Below, one piece after another: positions 17,174-28,960 of a stretch of 64,000 nucleotides of DNA. Position numbers and translations under genes: made by a program. The notes beneath the pieces are model-generated. The model worked only from the letters and a program-made list of their open reading frames with translations. It had not been told where the DNA came from and ran no database searches. Positions within the stretch are counted from its first letter, which is position 1. Each line of letters begins with the position of its first letter. The stretch comes from Auanema rhodensis. Taxonomy: Eukaryota; Nematoda; Chromadorea; Rhabditida; Rhabditidae. The stretch is taken from contig OZ059899.1 in the NCBI GenBank assembly GCA_964057225.1, positions 7,936,001-8,000,000 of the forward strand, read 5' to 3'.

Positions 17174-18386
17174 ATGGATGATTTACCTGATGAACTCTTC
17201 TATCAAATATTTAAACAATGTGATTTTCCTACTCTAATGAAACTCAGACAAGTATTTTTTTGTGTTTTATTTCAATTATTAAATTTATTTTTATTTATAG
17301 GTCAGTAGACGATTTTATAAAATTGTCAATTATATTTTATATTTTAAAAGAAATTTAGTCCTTGATTATTCTAAATATATAAATATAGAAAATCTCGAAG
17401 ATATCAGAGTAATAGAAATGGATAAACTTCTCCGATTCATCAATAATTATATGAACAATTTGCGTGATATAACATTTGGACTAATACCGATTCGAATAAC
17501 AATGTCAGGCTTAATTCAGGTAATTAAAAGTTAAAAAATAAAGATTTTTCTCTTCATTAGTTAGCAAGTGCTCATTCCAAGTTGGAAACTCTACAGTTTG
17601 ATCAACATAGTCAACTGCCGGTTATTGAAAAAGATTCGTTGTACGCATTACCATATTTTAAAAAATTAAAGAACTTAACATTGAGAGGATGGAATACGGT
17701 TGAACCTAAAGTTAGAAGAGGCAAGTCCTTTTTTTTAAATCAGAAGAATTTATATAATAGTTTTTAATATTACGGTTTTAAATTATTAGGCTGTGCTCAT
17801 CGAACTGATATGCTTCCATTCCGAGGACTAATTCCTCTTGAATCTTTGATAATTGATTGTAAGAAGGATACGGTAGTGAATGTTCTTCAAGAAATGCAAC
17901 GAAGTCTTATTTTGTTATCAAATTTAAAATTAGTTCAGGTAATTTGTATTTTTTAATAAATTATATAATTTTTCTTTAAAGCTTCACATATATTTGTCAA
18001 ATGTTGACTTACCAGGAGTTTTATCTTGGTTCTTACAATCGCATCCTGATCTCGAACAAGTTCATGTTTCCGGGGTTTTGTTTTCTTCTGAAGCTCAAGT
18101 TCAACGGTTTTACAGGTTTTTTTTGAAGAAATTATAGTAATATACAGTTAACATATATTCAGAAGTATTCTATCATTACCAAATCTTCAGAAAATATTTC
18201 TTAAAAATTGCAAAGCAATATCAGCATTAGACAACAAACTTGCAGACAGATATCTGTGAGTATCTAATGTATTGTACTTTAAATAAGTTTCCATGTTATT
18301 GTTACAGGAATGAAGCTTGTCGTCTTCAAATTGGAGCTGAAGGTATTGTGTCAAGTTTGCGATTCTTGCCGGAGGGAACTCCTTAA
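17174..18386 (+). CDS. F-box protein
   Basis: Seven exons, 17174-17251, 17301-17519, 17561-17720, 17790-17938, 17982-18115, 18163-18255 and 18308-18386, join to 912 bases, 303 residues. Residues 1-40 are an F-box: it begins MDDLPDELFYQIFKQCDF and continues LMKLRQVSRRFYKIV, with the expected LP, hydrophobic and VS-R positions. The rest has leucine-rich-repeat-like strands (for example LKNLTLRGW, LESLIIDC, LEQVHVSG). F-box proteins bind Skp1 and bring substrates to SCF ubiquitin ligases; nematodes have very many. The start follows an acceptor (TTTCAACAG, ending 17166), so a short spliced leader or 5' UTR exon precedes it. The third intron begins with GC instead of GT. AATAAA at 18607-18612 may be the poly(A) signal. 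Confidence 0.87.
17721..17789 (+). other. GC-AG intron in the F-box gene
   Basis: The donor reads GAAGAG/GCAAGT and the acceptor TTATTAG. The nearest GT alternatives give stop codons within about a dozen codons in the next exon, whereas the GC donor keeps a long open frame. GCAAGT is the usual sequence of rare GC donors. Confidence 0.7.
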
Positions 18387-18619
18387 ACAATTACGATTTT
18401 ACCCAAATTTCAAGTAATATCTGTTTATTATAATCAAAAAAATTAATTCGTGTTAATCACAAAAATGACATTCAATATTTTTTCTTTGCTTGTCACTCAT
18501 ATCAAATTTCAATCACTTATCACAATACATATCAAAAGCTTTCATCATGTGAATGACAGTATTAAATACGTGTATATAGATTTTGTTAAATTAAAAAAAT
18601 GAATCAAATAAATAGTATA

Positions 18620-20800
18620 TAATTAATATTTTTTATTTATATAATAATAAATATAATCATTTCATTAGATTCAACTAAAGAAATAACATTTATGTTAATA
18701 TTATGGCTTCAATTTAACTTCAAGTGAAACAAATTAAAATGAATGTTTTGATAAAACTTGAAATATCGTTTCCATTAAAAGTTACAGGACATAAACATAC
18801 GAGTCCCTAAATGTGTATATTTCTAATTAAGTTGCTACATAATTCGGTATATTTAGTATTAATAAGCGTCAAAAACTTATGTTTGTTCATACTGACGTCA
18901 TTGTTAAAGGCGGCCGCCTAATTGCTAATTACCGTAATCTGGCCAACAGAATATATATTTTCTAAGTGGATTAGGATGATACATATGGTAAACAGACGTG
19001 AACATGATGAACATCTATGACATGAAGATTATCATCACATTTGATACTTTATATCCAATATAGCTATATAGCCAAGTTCAATTACTTGGAGAATTTGTAA
19101 GTGGTTCTGTATTTCTAAATTATAGGATATATTACTTCTATACTAATTAAATAATTAATATTAACTATGAATCATATGCTCTATAGCCCTCTTCCTTCCC
19201 ATAATACAACATTTTTAATCCAACATAACGATTTCGGTAGATAACTATAGAAAGCATCTTCTTAGTATCAATAATCCTTTTTTGGGTATCAGTTTTCGAC
19301 TTCCGCTTTAATACAAACTGTCGGTAAGCTGTTTGTAACGAATGTAAGAAGATCCCTCAAATGAGGAAAGGTGGGAAGTAAATGAATCCATCTGATGTAT
19401 TCTGCTGCTTTTCGTGGCCGCACTTACATACCTGACCCAAACTTTGTGAGGTCAATATGTGGCAACTGCTGTGTCGGATTGCCGGATGGACGACCGGCAA
19501 ATCCGGAAAATCAAAGAGAAGTTTTGTGGATGAATGACGTGTAGCAGAAGAATCAGACGAGAATTAGCGAATGAAGCAGAGATGATAACCAGAAACAGAG
19601 GAACAACGAATGACTCAAAGAGAAAAACCTAACTAATGTTGGATAAGAGATATATAAGAAAAGAAAAAAAAAAGAAAGAGAGATAATAAGTAATCGAATG
19701 ATAGGTATCTATTTATTTTTGAAAATGGATTTAGATAATCCAACAGACGTTTCAGCTCAAGATTATGTTGCTTGGATCAACTTATGAAACTATCTGACTT
19801 AACAACTGTGAATAGACTGTCATCACTAATTAAATAAAGTAAAAAAAGTGAAATATACTTTGCTAAGATCATCATTAGTCCCTTTCTAATGTATTCAATT
19901 AATTCAAATTTTTGTAAATCTTTATCAATATCAAGATTAATTTAAATTAAAAGATATATATCTAACAAACTTTTCAACGATAACCTTTTAACCCTTTTCA
20001 AACTTTTCTTATCTCCAGATAATTTGGAAGTCACCAGATATGACTCATGATCAATTGATGAAAAAAAAACAAAAGTTTCGTCGTTTCGCATTCTCATACA
20101 TGTTAACACAATATGAAAATAAAAGTATTATTCTTAGAAATCCGTAAAACATTTTGAAAATTCAATATTTTCAATGAAAATTGGGTGAATGAACTGAAAT
20201 GGTTTAATGTTGGTTTGATACGTTGATTGTTTTTTTTTAAATTTTTATTGAAATCAAATATATTCCATTAAATTTAACTATATGCATATGTTTCTGGATA
20301 AAGAGCAAATCTAGATTTAAAAATTGTAATAAAACAAATAAACGACTTCATGTATATTTGAATATTATTAAAATGCATGAAAATTGCTAAAAAAATTTTT
20401 TTTGATTAAAATGAAAATCCTTTTGAACCCTGGTTGTACATAGTTCAGTGTTTCATTTCTTCATCTTGTTATCATGAAGATTAGCCATCTTCATGTACCA
20501 TTTTCATTAGAATAGGATGTGGCTAAAGAAGGACTGGTTATCAGTAGCTGATATCTGGACGACCTTCAGTTTAAATGTTTCCAAACAGATTTTTCAACTG
20601 GCCACATCAAATTGCAATGACCTTTATAGCATTCATGTTCATATGTTCTGATTAGCTAATAGTTCTTTTATTTCAGATAAATGATTAAAAGAGAGACATC
20701 TTAACAGACACAAAAAAAAGTTTTGTTAATATTAGTAAGATAGGTTGGTTATTTATAGAAGCTGTATTGTTCTTTGATAACCCTTTCAGGGTGAAAGTTG
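18620..20800. other. Intergenic DNA with a TF-motif cluster
   Basis: No gene supported. AT-rich, with a small cluster at 18893-18931: TGACGTCA (18893-18900), the palindrome GGCGGCCGCC (18909-18918) and TAATTGCTAATTA (18919-18931), two homeodomain-type cores. GC-richer again at about 19370-19530. Confidence 0.45.
18893..18931. promoter_or_regulatory. CRE, GC palindrome and homeodomain sites in 39 bases
   Basis: TGACGTCA, GGCGGCCGCC and an AATT-centred homeodomain pair lie within 39 bases in otherwise AT-rich DNA. A regulatory role is inferred from the density of palindromic motifs alone. Confidence 0.3.
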
Positions 20801-23084
20801 TAAAGCTTCGAACACAAGAATGTGCTTGAGCTTAGCATCTTCTCCGTCAGGTCTCTTGTCAGTCAAAGAAACAGCTAGATAAAGATGCTGAAGAAGGCAC
20901 AGAAGTTGAGGAGATGTTTGTCTTCAAGCTTCTTTCCGTTCCTCGTTGTTGTCTTCTTCTTTTCGCCCGTCGTCGTCACTGAGGTAATCGTCGTCAACGC
21001 CGCCACGTTCCACCTGCAATTCCGTGTGTCTGACGATCTCATCGGATATAATTGCTCTAGCTGTAGATCCGCAGCTCAAGTCTTCATCTTCAGCTTCAGC
21101 CGGTTCTCTCGGCTTCATCTTTGTCTCACCCTCTCACGTATACTGAATTCTCATTTGCTTTTTATCTGTGAGTCCGCTTTTGTACAGTCTCTCATTCATT
21201 TTTCAACGCCGACTCGGTATATCCGGGGCTGTCGCTTAGCTCCACTAAAACAATACTATTTTTCTCATCAGTGTGCTGTTTTCTCCTCCAGCTAGTTCAT
21301 GTGAGGCTTCTCTACTTTCCTCTACCTCATCGTCTTTAAATCTGCTCACGCTTACCCCCTTAGCATGAAACTTTCTTCTTCACACTCGATATCGAATCAT
21401 TATCAGTCACTTATTTGAAACATTCGAATTTATTTTCCATCTTCTTTAGTTTTATCTATGAGAGTTGCATGTAGTCTTCTGAATCCTGTTGATGGAAGAC
21501 TTGAGCAACAACACATGATGTTAAGCAGTATCTCGATCATGATTACCACAAGCACAAATGACCTTTCTCAATATACTATCGATAATTGACCTTTTCAAAA
21601 TATTTTAAATTCAAACCTCAACTGAGCTACTTGGATTTTTGAAAATTTCTAATATACTATGTTGTTTTAAAGCCAGAATTTATTAACTATATTCAACTTA
21701 ATCTTTCAACATATTCTATTCACTATTATTTCTATTTCAAAATTTCAAACTTATTCATTATATTCCGCTAAACTTTTATTTATATGCAACTTTAATAATA
21801 TTTCACAAAAATCTTCATTTACTCAGTTTGACATAACTTCTTGTTATTCTCTAAAGTATATATGAGTATTAGAATGCTTTTCATTCACACGTGGTCAACA
21901 CATTGTACATCCCAGTGATCGCGATTGAACTTGAAGTTGGCGTTTAACGCTTTGCCACCCATTATCAAGTAATTACGTCATCTATTACATTTCTTTCACA
22001 AAAGTTCTACAAATTACAGCATCACTTGAACAAATTACACCAGCTAGCCGGGAGGGGAGACAGCTCGATCGTGGGAAATTACAAAAACCACCGATTGGGG
22101 AACTCCCCGTTCACCCTACCCCCAATAATACAATCAACATAACCCTACACCCCATCTGAACTGGTCAAACTGATCATTTCAAGGGGGGATTTCCCATCAG
22201 CTTTACAACATCGGCAAACCTTCGTTGTACACCAAATTGTGCATGGGTACATAGGTTGATAAACAATTACACCCCCTCCCCCTTTTCCTAATATAATGAT
22301 AAAAGTCCTTAGTTTTCATAACTCTTGGTCATCAAATGAGATGTCATAGATCGCTTGAAACTTGAAAAAGAGAATCAACTGAATGATTCAGATAAAATAT
22401 TCAATGATGATCATAATATACATGTACATTCATTTCTATACTCATTATTGTTTGATAATATTGATTAAAATATAAATATATCTATGTCTATATATATATT
22501 AATAAAATCAGTAAATCTATATTATAAATTATATATTTGATTCTTTTATCTTTTTAATTTCTTTTAATATCGAATTGTTACCGAATTTGTCTTTGAAAAT
22601 TCAAATATCTTTTGTTCGATCAATTTATTCGAAACAGCGGCTAGCTTGTTCAAATAGTCCTCCATTTCCAGACAGAGCATCTTCAAGTGTTTTCTGTGAC
22701 TCATAACGAATGATCATATGAATATTTTTAAGATTATGTTAACAATATCATATAATATTTTAAAAACATATAATATCCTTTTGTATAATTGATATTTTAA
22801 TCTGAAAAAAAGTAGAATATTCCTAACAATATACTCATATACGATATGACTGCCTGATTAAGTTACTACAATCTTCTTTATAGCCTGATGATGTTGATAT
22901 TGATGATGGTGGCCCCTTATGATTTTATATTCATTTTCACACTTATCATTATTAGACAATGACGAAAAAAAATGATAAGGATGATAATTTTGAAAGAGAA
23001 AAGGTTAATTTTGATAGATTGATGACTTCAGGGTAAGACATAAATGGCATCATCTAATACAAAAGGAGAAAGATAGAATATAGT

Positions 23085-23127
23085 GAGAAAGAGAGAGAGA
23101 AAGAGAGAGAAAGAGAAGGAGAGATAG
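23085..23127. repeat. GA-rich tract
   Basis: Imperfect GAGAGAAA repeat. Confidence 0.8.
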
Positions 23128-26039
23128 GGTAATGAACCTGTTAATGATAGCGGTCGTCTCGAGACACTTTCCTTTTTCTTTTTTCCACATTCAACAACAT
23201 GATTGATAATCTGACGTTATTCAATAGAACAATATTGAATAAATGCCAAGGTTAACACATATTTGGAACAAATAGACATGTGAGCTTGACAAATGAAAGT
23301 GTTTCAAGCTTTACAACAGTTTACTCGTTCTTTCGGTTTTTCAATGTTAATGTAAACTTAGAAAAAATAAGAATATCCTGCTATTAAGAGTTTATTTTCT
23401 ATTTTTAAATAATAGTTTATTATACTATTATGCTGTATTTTTATATATAAAAATCGTTTTTTTTTGTACACAATGAACGAACTAATCCATGGTTAGTTAA
23501 TCAAAAAAAATTTCATTCTCAATTAACCCAAACATTTCATTTTATAATGAAAAACAAAACAAAAAAAACTTTAAATTTCTTCATCAACAGTTAACATACC
23601 TTCTAAGTTCATTGTCAAGTATAACAGAGAGAAAACGGACTACTCTTCTTCATCATTTGAAATTCATTTGATTCTTTGAATGTTTGTTACATGCCAATCA
23701 GGTTCTCTTTTTTTTTCATTCAACATGTGCTACTTGTAGTTTTTTTTGTTGATAAAAATACTGACATTTTCTAATATTGAACAGACTGAGTTTGGGCGAG
23801 TTGTTGATCAATATCTGATATATTATGTTTGGATGTAAATGATTATCTGGAAATCCTAAACTATGTACTGTTTTTCATATATTTACTAATTTATTTCAAA
23901 TATGTTATTTGATTATCTTTTTATGAAAATTATTTTGAAATGTTTTTGTTTCTATTTGAAGCTAACATGGTAAGAAGAATTAAATGTTAGTCGAATAGAA
24001 ATTATGATTTATGTCTATGGAAGGAAAGATTGTATTGAGACGTGAAAAGCATAAATAGATAGCTATTGACTACAGTTGGTGATATCTCTAAAACATTCAG
24101 ATTCTGTCTGTCTGCAACTGTTTTCTCCTCATCTTATGATTTACGGTTTCTTATCGTCTGCTATGGTAGCATTGCTGTTCATAAACCTTATATCTTCTAT
24201 CTCTATCTATTTCTAACACTACTATCCCTTTCTCTGCAAAGCAATGTGAGAATAACGAAAGTGCTGTTAGTACTCACAGCTAGAGCAACAGTTGGCTTTT
24301 GTATTCATAATCGAAGATATTCATTGTCATCAATTTCATAACTCGAACATACATCTTACTAAATTGCCAACCATTTGGCTATTAAACCAACAGCTGATCG
24401 AACTTATATGTCAATGAATTCGATGAAAAATGATTCTTCAAATGGGCAATTTTCAATTGTCTGCAAACTACTTCTCATCTAAATCATATTTTTTGAAATA
24501 TTTCAAAGTTAAATGTTTGATCGTTTAGTTCATCTCCAGTTTCAACATCTTCAGATAACAATATACTGTATATCTCTTTCCCATGCTTTAAGATTGAAAA
24601 TGCAAGACTGTAGAGGCTATCGGGATAATTTGACCCCTTCTTTTCCTTCTTTTGAAATCTTTAAGTTGTTCTTTACCAGATAAGATTTAGAAGATTAAAG
24701 CATTTTGGTTGAATTCATTACAGTATCTGGTTAGATTAATTGTTTCTTTTCTCATAATATTATCCTTTCAAATAGCTGATTGTAGTGCTTGATAACATTC
24801 ATAGTTTCTCCTTTCCCAGCCTTTTATTTCAACAGAAAAAGACTTTAATGTAAAAAGACTGAAGTTTATTTACATTTTTGTTGATTATTTACATTTAAAT
24901 ATATTTGGAATAAAAAGAAATAAAGATATTTATAAAAATATCTCATGAGGTGTTACTTACTGATGTCCCTTTACAACATATTGACCCCCGACTGCTCTTT
25001 TCTTAAGAACAGGACACTGTCCTGTATTTCAAATTAATTTCTACTTTACTGCCCTTTAAATGAAAATTTCATTAATAAAACATATCTCAAGATAGATTTC
25101 ATTTTTGAAATTTCATTTTAATGAAATTGATATAAGTAATTGATAATCTAAATTGGAATATACATATATCATGCTAATGAAAACTTGGTCAAAAGCATTT
25201 AATGCTCTTTGTCTATCTTTAACACGTGGCCATAACTTTGGAATTCGGATGCACTTCTCCGTTCTAGCTCTTAATTTTTTTTTGTATTTTAACGTGAAGA
25301 ACGGTTGAATATCTCTTTTACTTCCATTTTTCTTTTCTTCTTTTCTCCGTACACCTTTCTTCGTCTCTTTCCCTCTCTCTGTCGTTCTCGTTTCCGTTTT
25401 TTTGAACAACTTTGATATCTCTTTCACACTCTCCACCCCCTTCCCTCTCTATCTTTTATTGTTAGCTTATAACCTCATCTGTATAGCCGCTCCCTCTCTA
25501 TTAATGCAATATATTTCCTATTTCTTTCTTGTACTCTCCCTCCTTTCCATCTCATCTGGATGTCGTTATCCAACTTCTTTCTCCATATGCACATATGGTC
25601 TTTCTTCTATAGTTCTACTGCCGTGGGGTGTTATTCTATGTATTTCTTCATCTTCGAATCTCTTATTTCATTAGACTCAATAACTCTATCTACCTCTTCA
25701 AGAAGTGTGCAAAAAACGATGAGACAAAAGACAAGCTAAAACATAGTCAAATGTGAGGAGATAGATAGATAGACTTAGAGAGAGAGGGAGGAGGGAGGAG
25801 GTGTGAGAAAGGGAAAGGCGAGCAATACAATAATGAGGAGAGAAGATAAGAAAGATAAAATGTTTCAAGTCCACGAATATATATATATAAAAGCGGTATA
25901 ATATAAGAAAAAGCATTCGAGTGAGAGATTCTGATTTTCAGACAGATATAAGGGTAGACGCAAGGAATTACGAGGGATAATTCTAAAAAGCAAGAATACG
26001 GTATATAACATTCTTTGAAACAAAAAAGAAGCAGAGTTG

Positions 26040-26056
26040 TATGTGTGTGTGTGTGT
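26040..26056. repeat. (TG)n microsatellite
   Basis: About eight TG units. Confidence 0.85.
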
Positions 26057-26412
26057 TTCTTTCGATTATGTCAATGTTCCAGCTGCTCAATTGTGATATG
26101 ACAAATCTCATCCATTCTGCTTAGGTAGACTCGTAACTCTCAGAGTGTTATTATCTAAATGTGTTATATCTCTGGCATTTTATCCTCTACACTTCTTTAT
26201 CCACCCCCACCTCATTTAACTTTGATTTACTGCAAAACAAGCACTTTAACAAAAAGAAAAAAAACGTTTTTTTTATTATTAAAAAATCTGAAAGCAATCT
26301 GTGTATATCATACATAATACATAGTTGTCTATAAGTTCAATCACGTTTCATTTTTCATTGACATTTATACTCTACGTTCATCTATATGTATGTATAATTT
26401 CAAGATTGACAA

Positions 26413-26425
26413 CCCCCCCCCCCCC
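26413..26425. repeat. Poly(C) tract
   Basis: Thirteen consecutive C in AT-rich DNA; length may be uncertain in the assembly. Confidence 0.85.
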
Positions 26426-26872
26426 TCTTTCTCCCTTCACCAACTATTCTGTCATCATCATCTTAGTACAATTGTACTATACTAAACATATCATCAATAC
26501 ATAAATAATTACTATCATTTAAGTTTAATTACTTTCTATCCAATTAGCTTTTTTTCAACAAATAGACTTGTTGTTGTAATTGTATGCCAAATAAAGCTTA
26601 AGATCATTAAACAACAACTTCAAATATCGTATAAATCGAAATGAAAGCTTAGAAAAAAAAACATTTAGGATCTCTGAACGCTAGACAAACCATTTCTTCT
26701 TTTTCATCACTCCCTAGATGAAAAAAGCTGCTAAATGTGCTTTCTAAAGTTTTCATTGATCTTGGATTTTTCGTTGAAACGCGTCTGATCAAGCTGATAT
26801 ACGCATGTCCTCTCATGTCACATCTAGTTTGCCACTCGTATCATGATTCCTGCTTGTAGTTGTCAGTGCAAC

Positions 26873-26920
26873 AACGACGACGACGACGAAGACGATGATA
26901 GCGATAATTATACTTACGAA
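26873..26920. repeat. GAC/GAT trinucleotide tract
   Basis: Imperfect ACG/ACGA/GAT repeat that produces a poly-Asp/Glu frame on the plus strand and a hydrophobic one on the minus strand; read as simple sequence. Confidence 0.7.
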
Positions 26921-28439
26921 GAAGATGATGCTGTCAACCTGAAAGAGGACATAGAGGGCAAAGATAGCAAACGCCGTCATCGTCATCTTCGTCATCATGA
27001 TCATCAGCGTGATCAGCCAAGGATGTGCACGCTTCTGGGACCCATAATTCGCCGTTTCATTTCTTCTCATCTAATCATTCAGAAATTGTCATTACCATCA
27101 TCATTAGGCTCTTTTGCTATCTGACGGTCTTTTCTTGGAAATCAATTTGCCGACGTTTTTCTATCTATAAAACCACACATCGTTTCACTTACTGTCGGTC
27201 CCACTTCATCTGTCTTTCCAGCTTTGACGTGTGGGATGAATGAATGGTAGGAACCACATAGCAAGTGTGAAATATATGCACTAAACCTCGTAAAATCAAA
27301 ATATCAAAGAGATGAACTAATAACACCAAAAACTTTAAAGCATTTTTAAGAAATTAGCATATTTACAAATAGAAAATGGTATGAATTGTTGATGTAAGAG
27401 ATAGGGTTATATATGACATAAGAACATTTCACGTGATTAGCCTTATTTCAAAAACATTTTTGTAGCAACCTGTCTGCCATTATTATCTTTCATATACTTT
27501 ATGCCATATATATGTAAGATAAGATAACTATATGTATTCTCAATATTTTTTTCATTTTCATTTGTTATCAAACTTTTGCCATTCATATTGAAACATTCTC
27601 CTGGACACGAGCATAAAAGCTATACAGATGGAAATCGCAAGATTAACGAGGTCAGCTGAATGCCTCATACTATCTTGACTTTGAACATGTGTTGTCATTT
27701 AGAGACAGAAACAATTCCGCAACATCGACGAGGAATGAGAATGAGACACAGTTCTTTAAAGCTTGAATACTGATTCTCATTTTCAAACTCTGAATCACTA
27801 ATTGATCTAAGATAGTATTCCTAAACATCGAAAAACAAAAAACAAAAAGAATTAGCTCAGCAAGAACATGCTCTACCATTAAGTATTCTGATAGTTTCTT
27901 GCCAACTATGACAGTGACATCTTCAATCCCCCTTTCTCTTCCCCTCTCCCCAATTGACAAACCTCTTCTAATTCCCCCTCACCTCCAATCATCCGCTGTC
28001 TTGTTAGAGCTTCTGCTGCTCGTCTTCGGCTGTTGTGCCTATCAGTGCCCGTATCGGATGAACAGCCGTGTGTATGTGTCTACGAGAGTAGTCAGAAGAG
28101 AGATGGAAAGCCAGAGAAGTATTGCTTATCCTCTTCCCTCCTATCGTGTCCTGTTCATCTTCCCTCTGTGGTCTTTCGGATTTTCTCTTTAGCTTTAACC
28201 ATTTCCCTCCTTCTATTTCGTTTCTGTTCTTTCCTCTTATTTTCAACGAGCGTTTCACTCTTTGTTCCAGTTTGAACATAAAGTTCTAGATATAGATACT
28301 TAATGAATAATATTTTCCAACCTCATCAGAACCCTGTATAATTGCGGATTTAACTTAAAGCTCCGATAACCCATCTTTGTTTCAAAACTACAAGATATCA
28401 GACAAGCCAATTGTTCAGCAGAATAAACCGTTGTTTAGT

Positions 28440-28960
28440 TTCTTTTAGTTTGGCCGGCCTCATAAATTCAATGTTCGTTGGTCCTGTCTTTTTCCCCGGT
28501 GCGCGAGATCGTACCGCATAGGCATTTCGGACATGTCTTACGTCGTAACAGTGAATTTGAATTATAGAAGCCAGCTGTTAGCTATGTAGTAGCTTCACGC
28601 CGTTCCGAAGTTGGCTAAATTCGCGACAACGCTTCGTACTTCAACTGACCGACAGACAACCAATACTGAGAAGCCGGTTGTTGTTAGTAGACCTGCCGGC
28701 TGTCAGCCGGAATGTCTTTGACACAGCTCGTTGACCGAATTGATTTAGTGTTGCGGTCAAATGTGATTGCCGTGAAAGTAAGGCAAATTGGTAGAAGATT
28801 ACCAATGAATAAGTTCCTCATTTAATGGAAATAAATGAACTGTCAGTCTTGTCCTGTTAGGGCGTAGAAAACAAAGTAATGCCGACTATTAGCATAGCTG
28901 TGTACGAAAGAAGTCGAAGGCTTTCAGTGGAATTCGAGCGCTCAAGTTACGCAAGTAAAA
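28440..28960. promoter_or_regulatory. GC-richer island with palindromes
   Basis: About 500 bases clearly richer in G and C than the flanks, with many CG dinucleotides, beginning with TGGCCGGCCTC (GGCCGGCC palindrome near 28453) and containing CCGGCTG-T-CAGCCGG at 28696-28710. No open frame with a recognisable domain. Candidate promoter, enhancer or non-coding exon, possibly the distal promoter of the zinc-finger gene downstream. Confidence 0.35.

Larger units (their letters stand above)
20800..28440. other. Gene-poor region, first half
   Basis: No supported exon. GC-richer islands at about 20800-21370 and 21890-22280 alternate with AT-rich DNA. Simple tracts: GA-rich at 23085-23127, CT-rich at 25330-25600, GA-rich at 25745-25850, (TG)n at 26040-26056, 13 C at 26413-26425, and (GAC/GAT)n at 26873-26920. 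Open frames here (such as 20885-21295, its antisense 20924-21118, and 26843-27124) are biased products of these tracts or islands. Confidence 0.45.

Noticed and set aside
20885-21295. 136-codon plus-strand frame and antisense acidic frame (21118-20924)
   Set aside because: Both arise in the same GC-richer island; the acidic frame is low complexity and neither has consistent splice context. Either could still be an exon, but I cannot support it.
22185-22195. GGGGATTTCCC resembling an NF-kappaB site
   Set aside because: A single match of this length is weak, and C. elegans-type nematodes lack a canonical NF-kappaB, so I give it no function.
26843-27124. Asp/Glu/His-rich frame
   Set aside because: Produced by a GAC/GAT repeat; the opposite strand gives an equally long hydrophobic frame.
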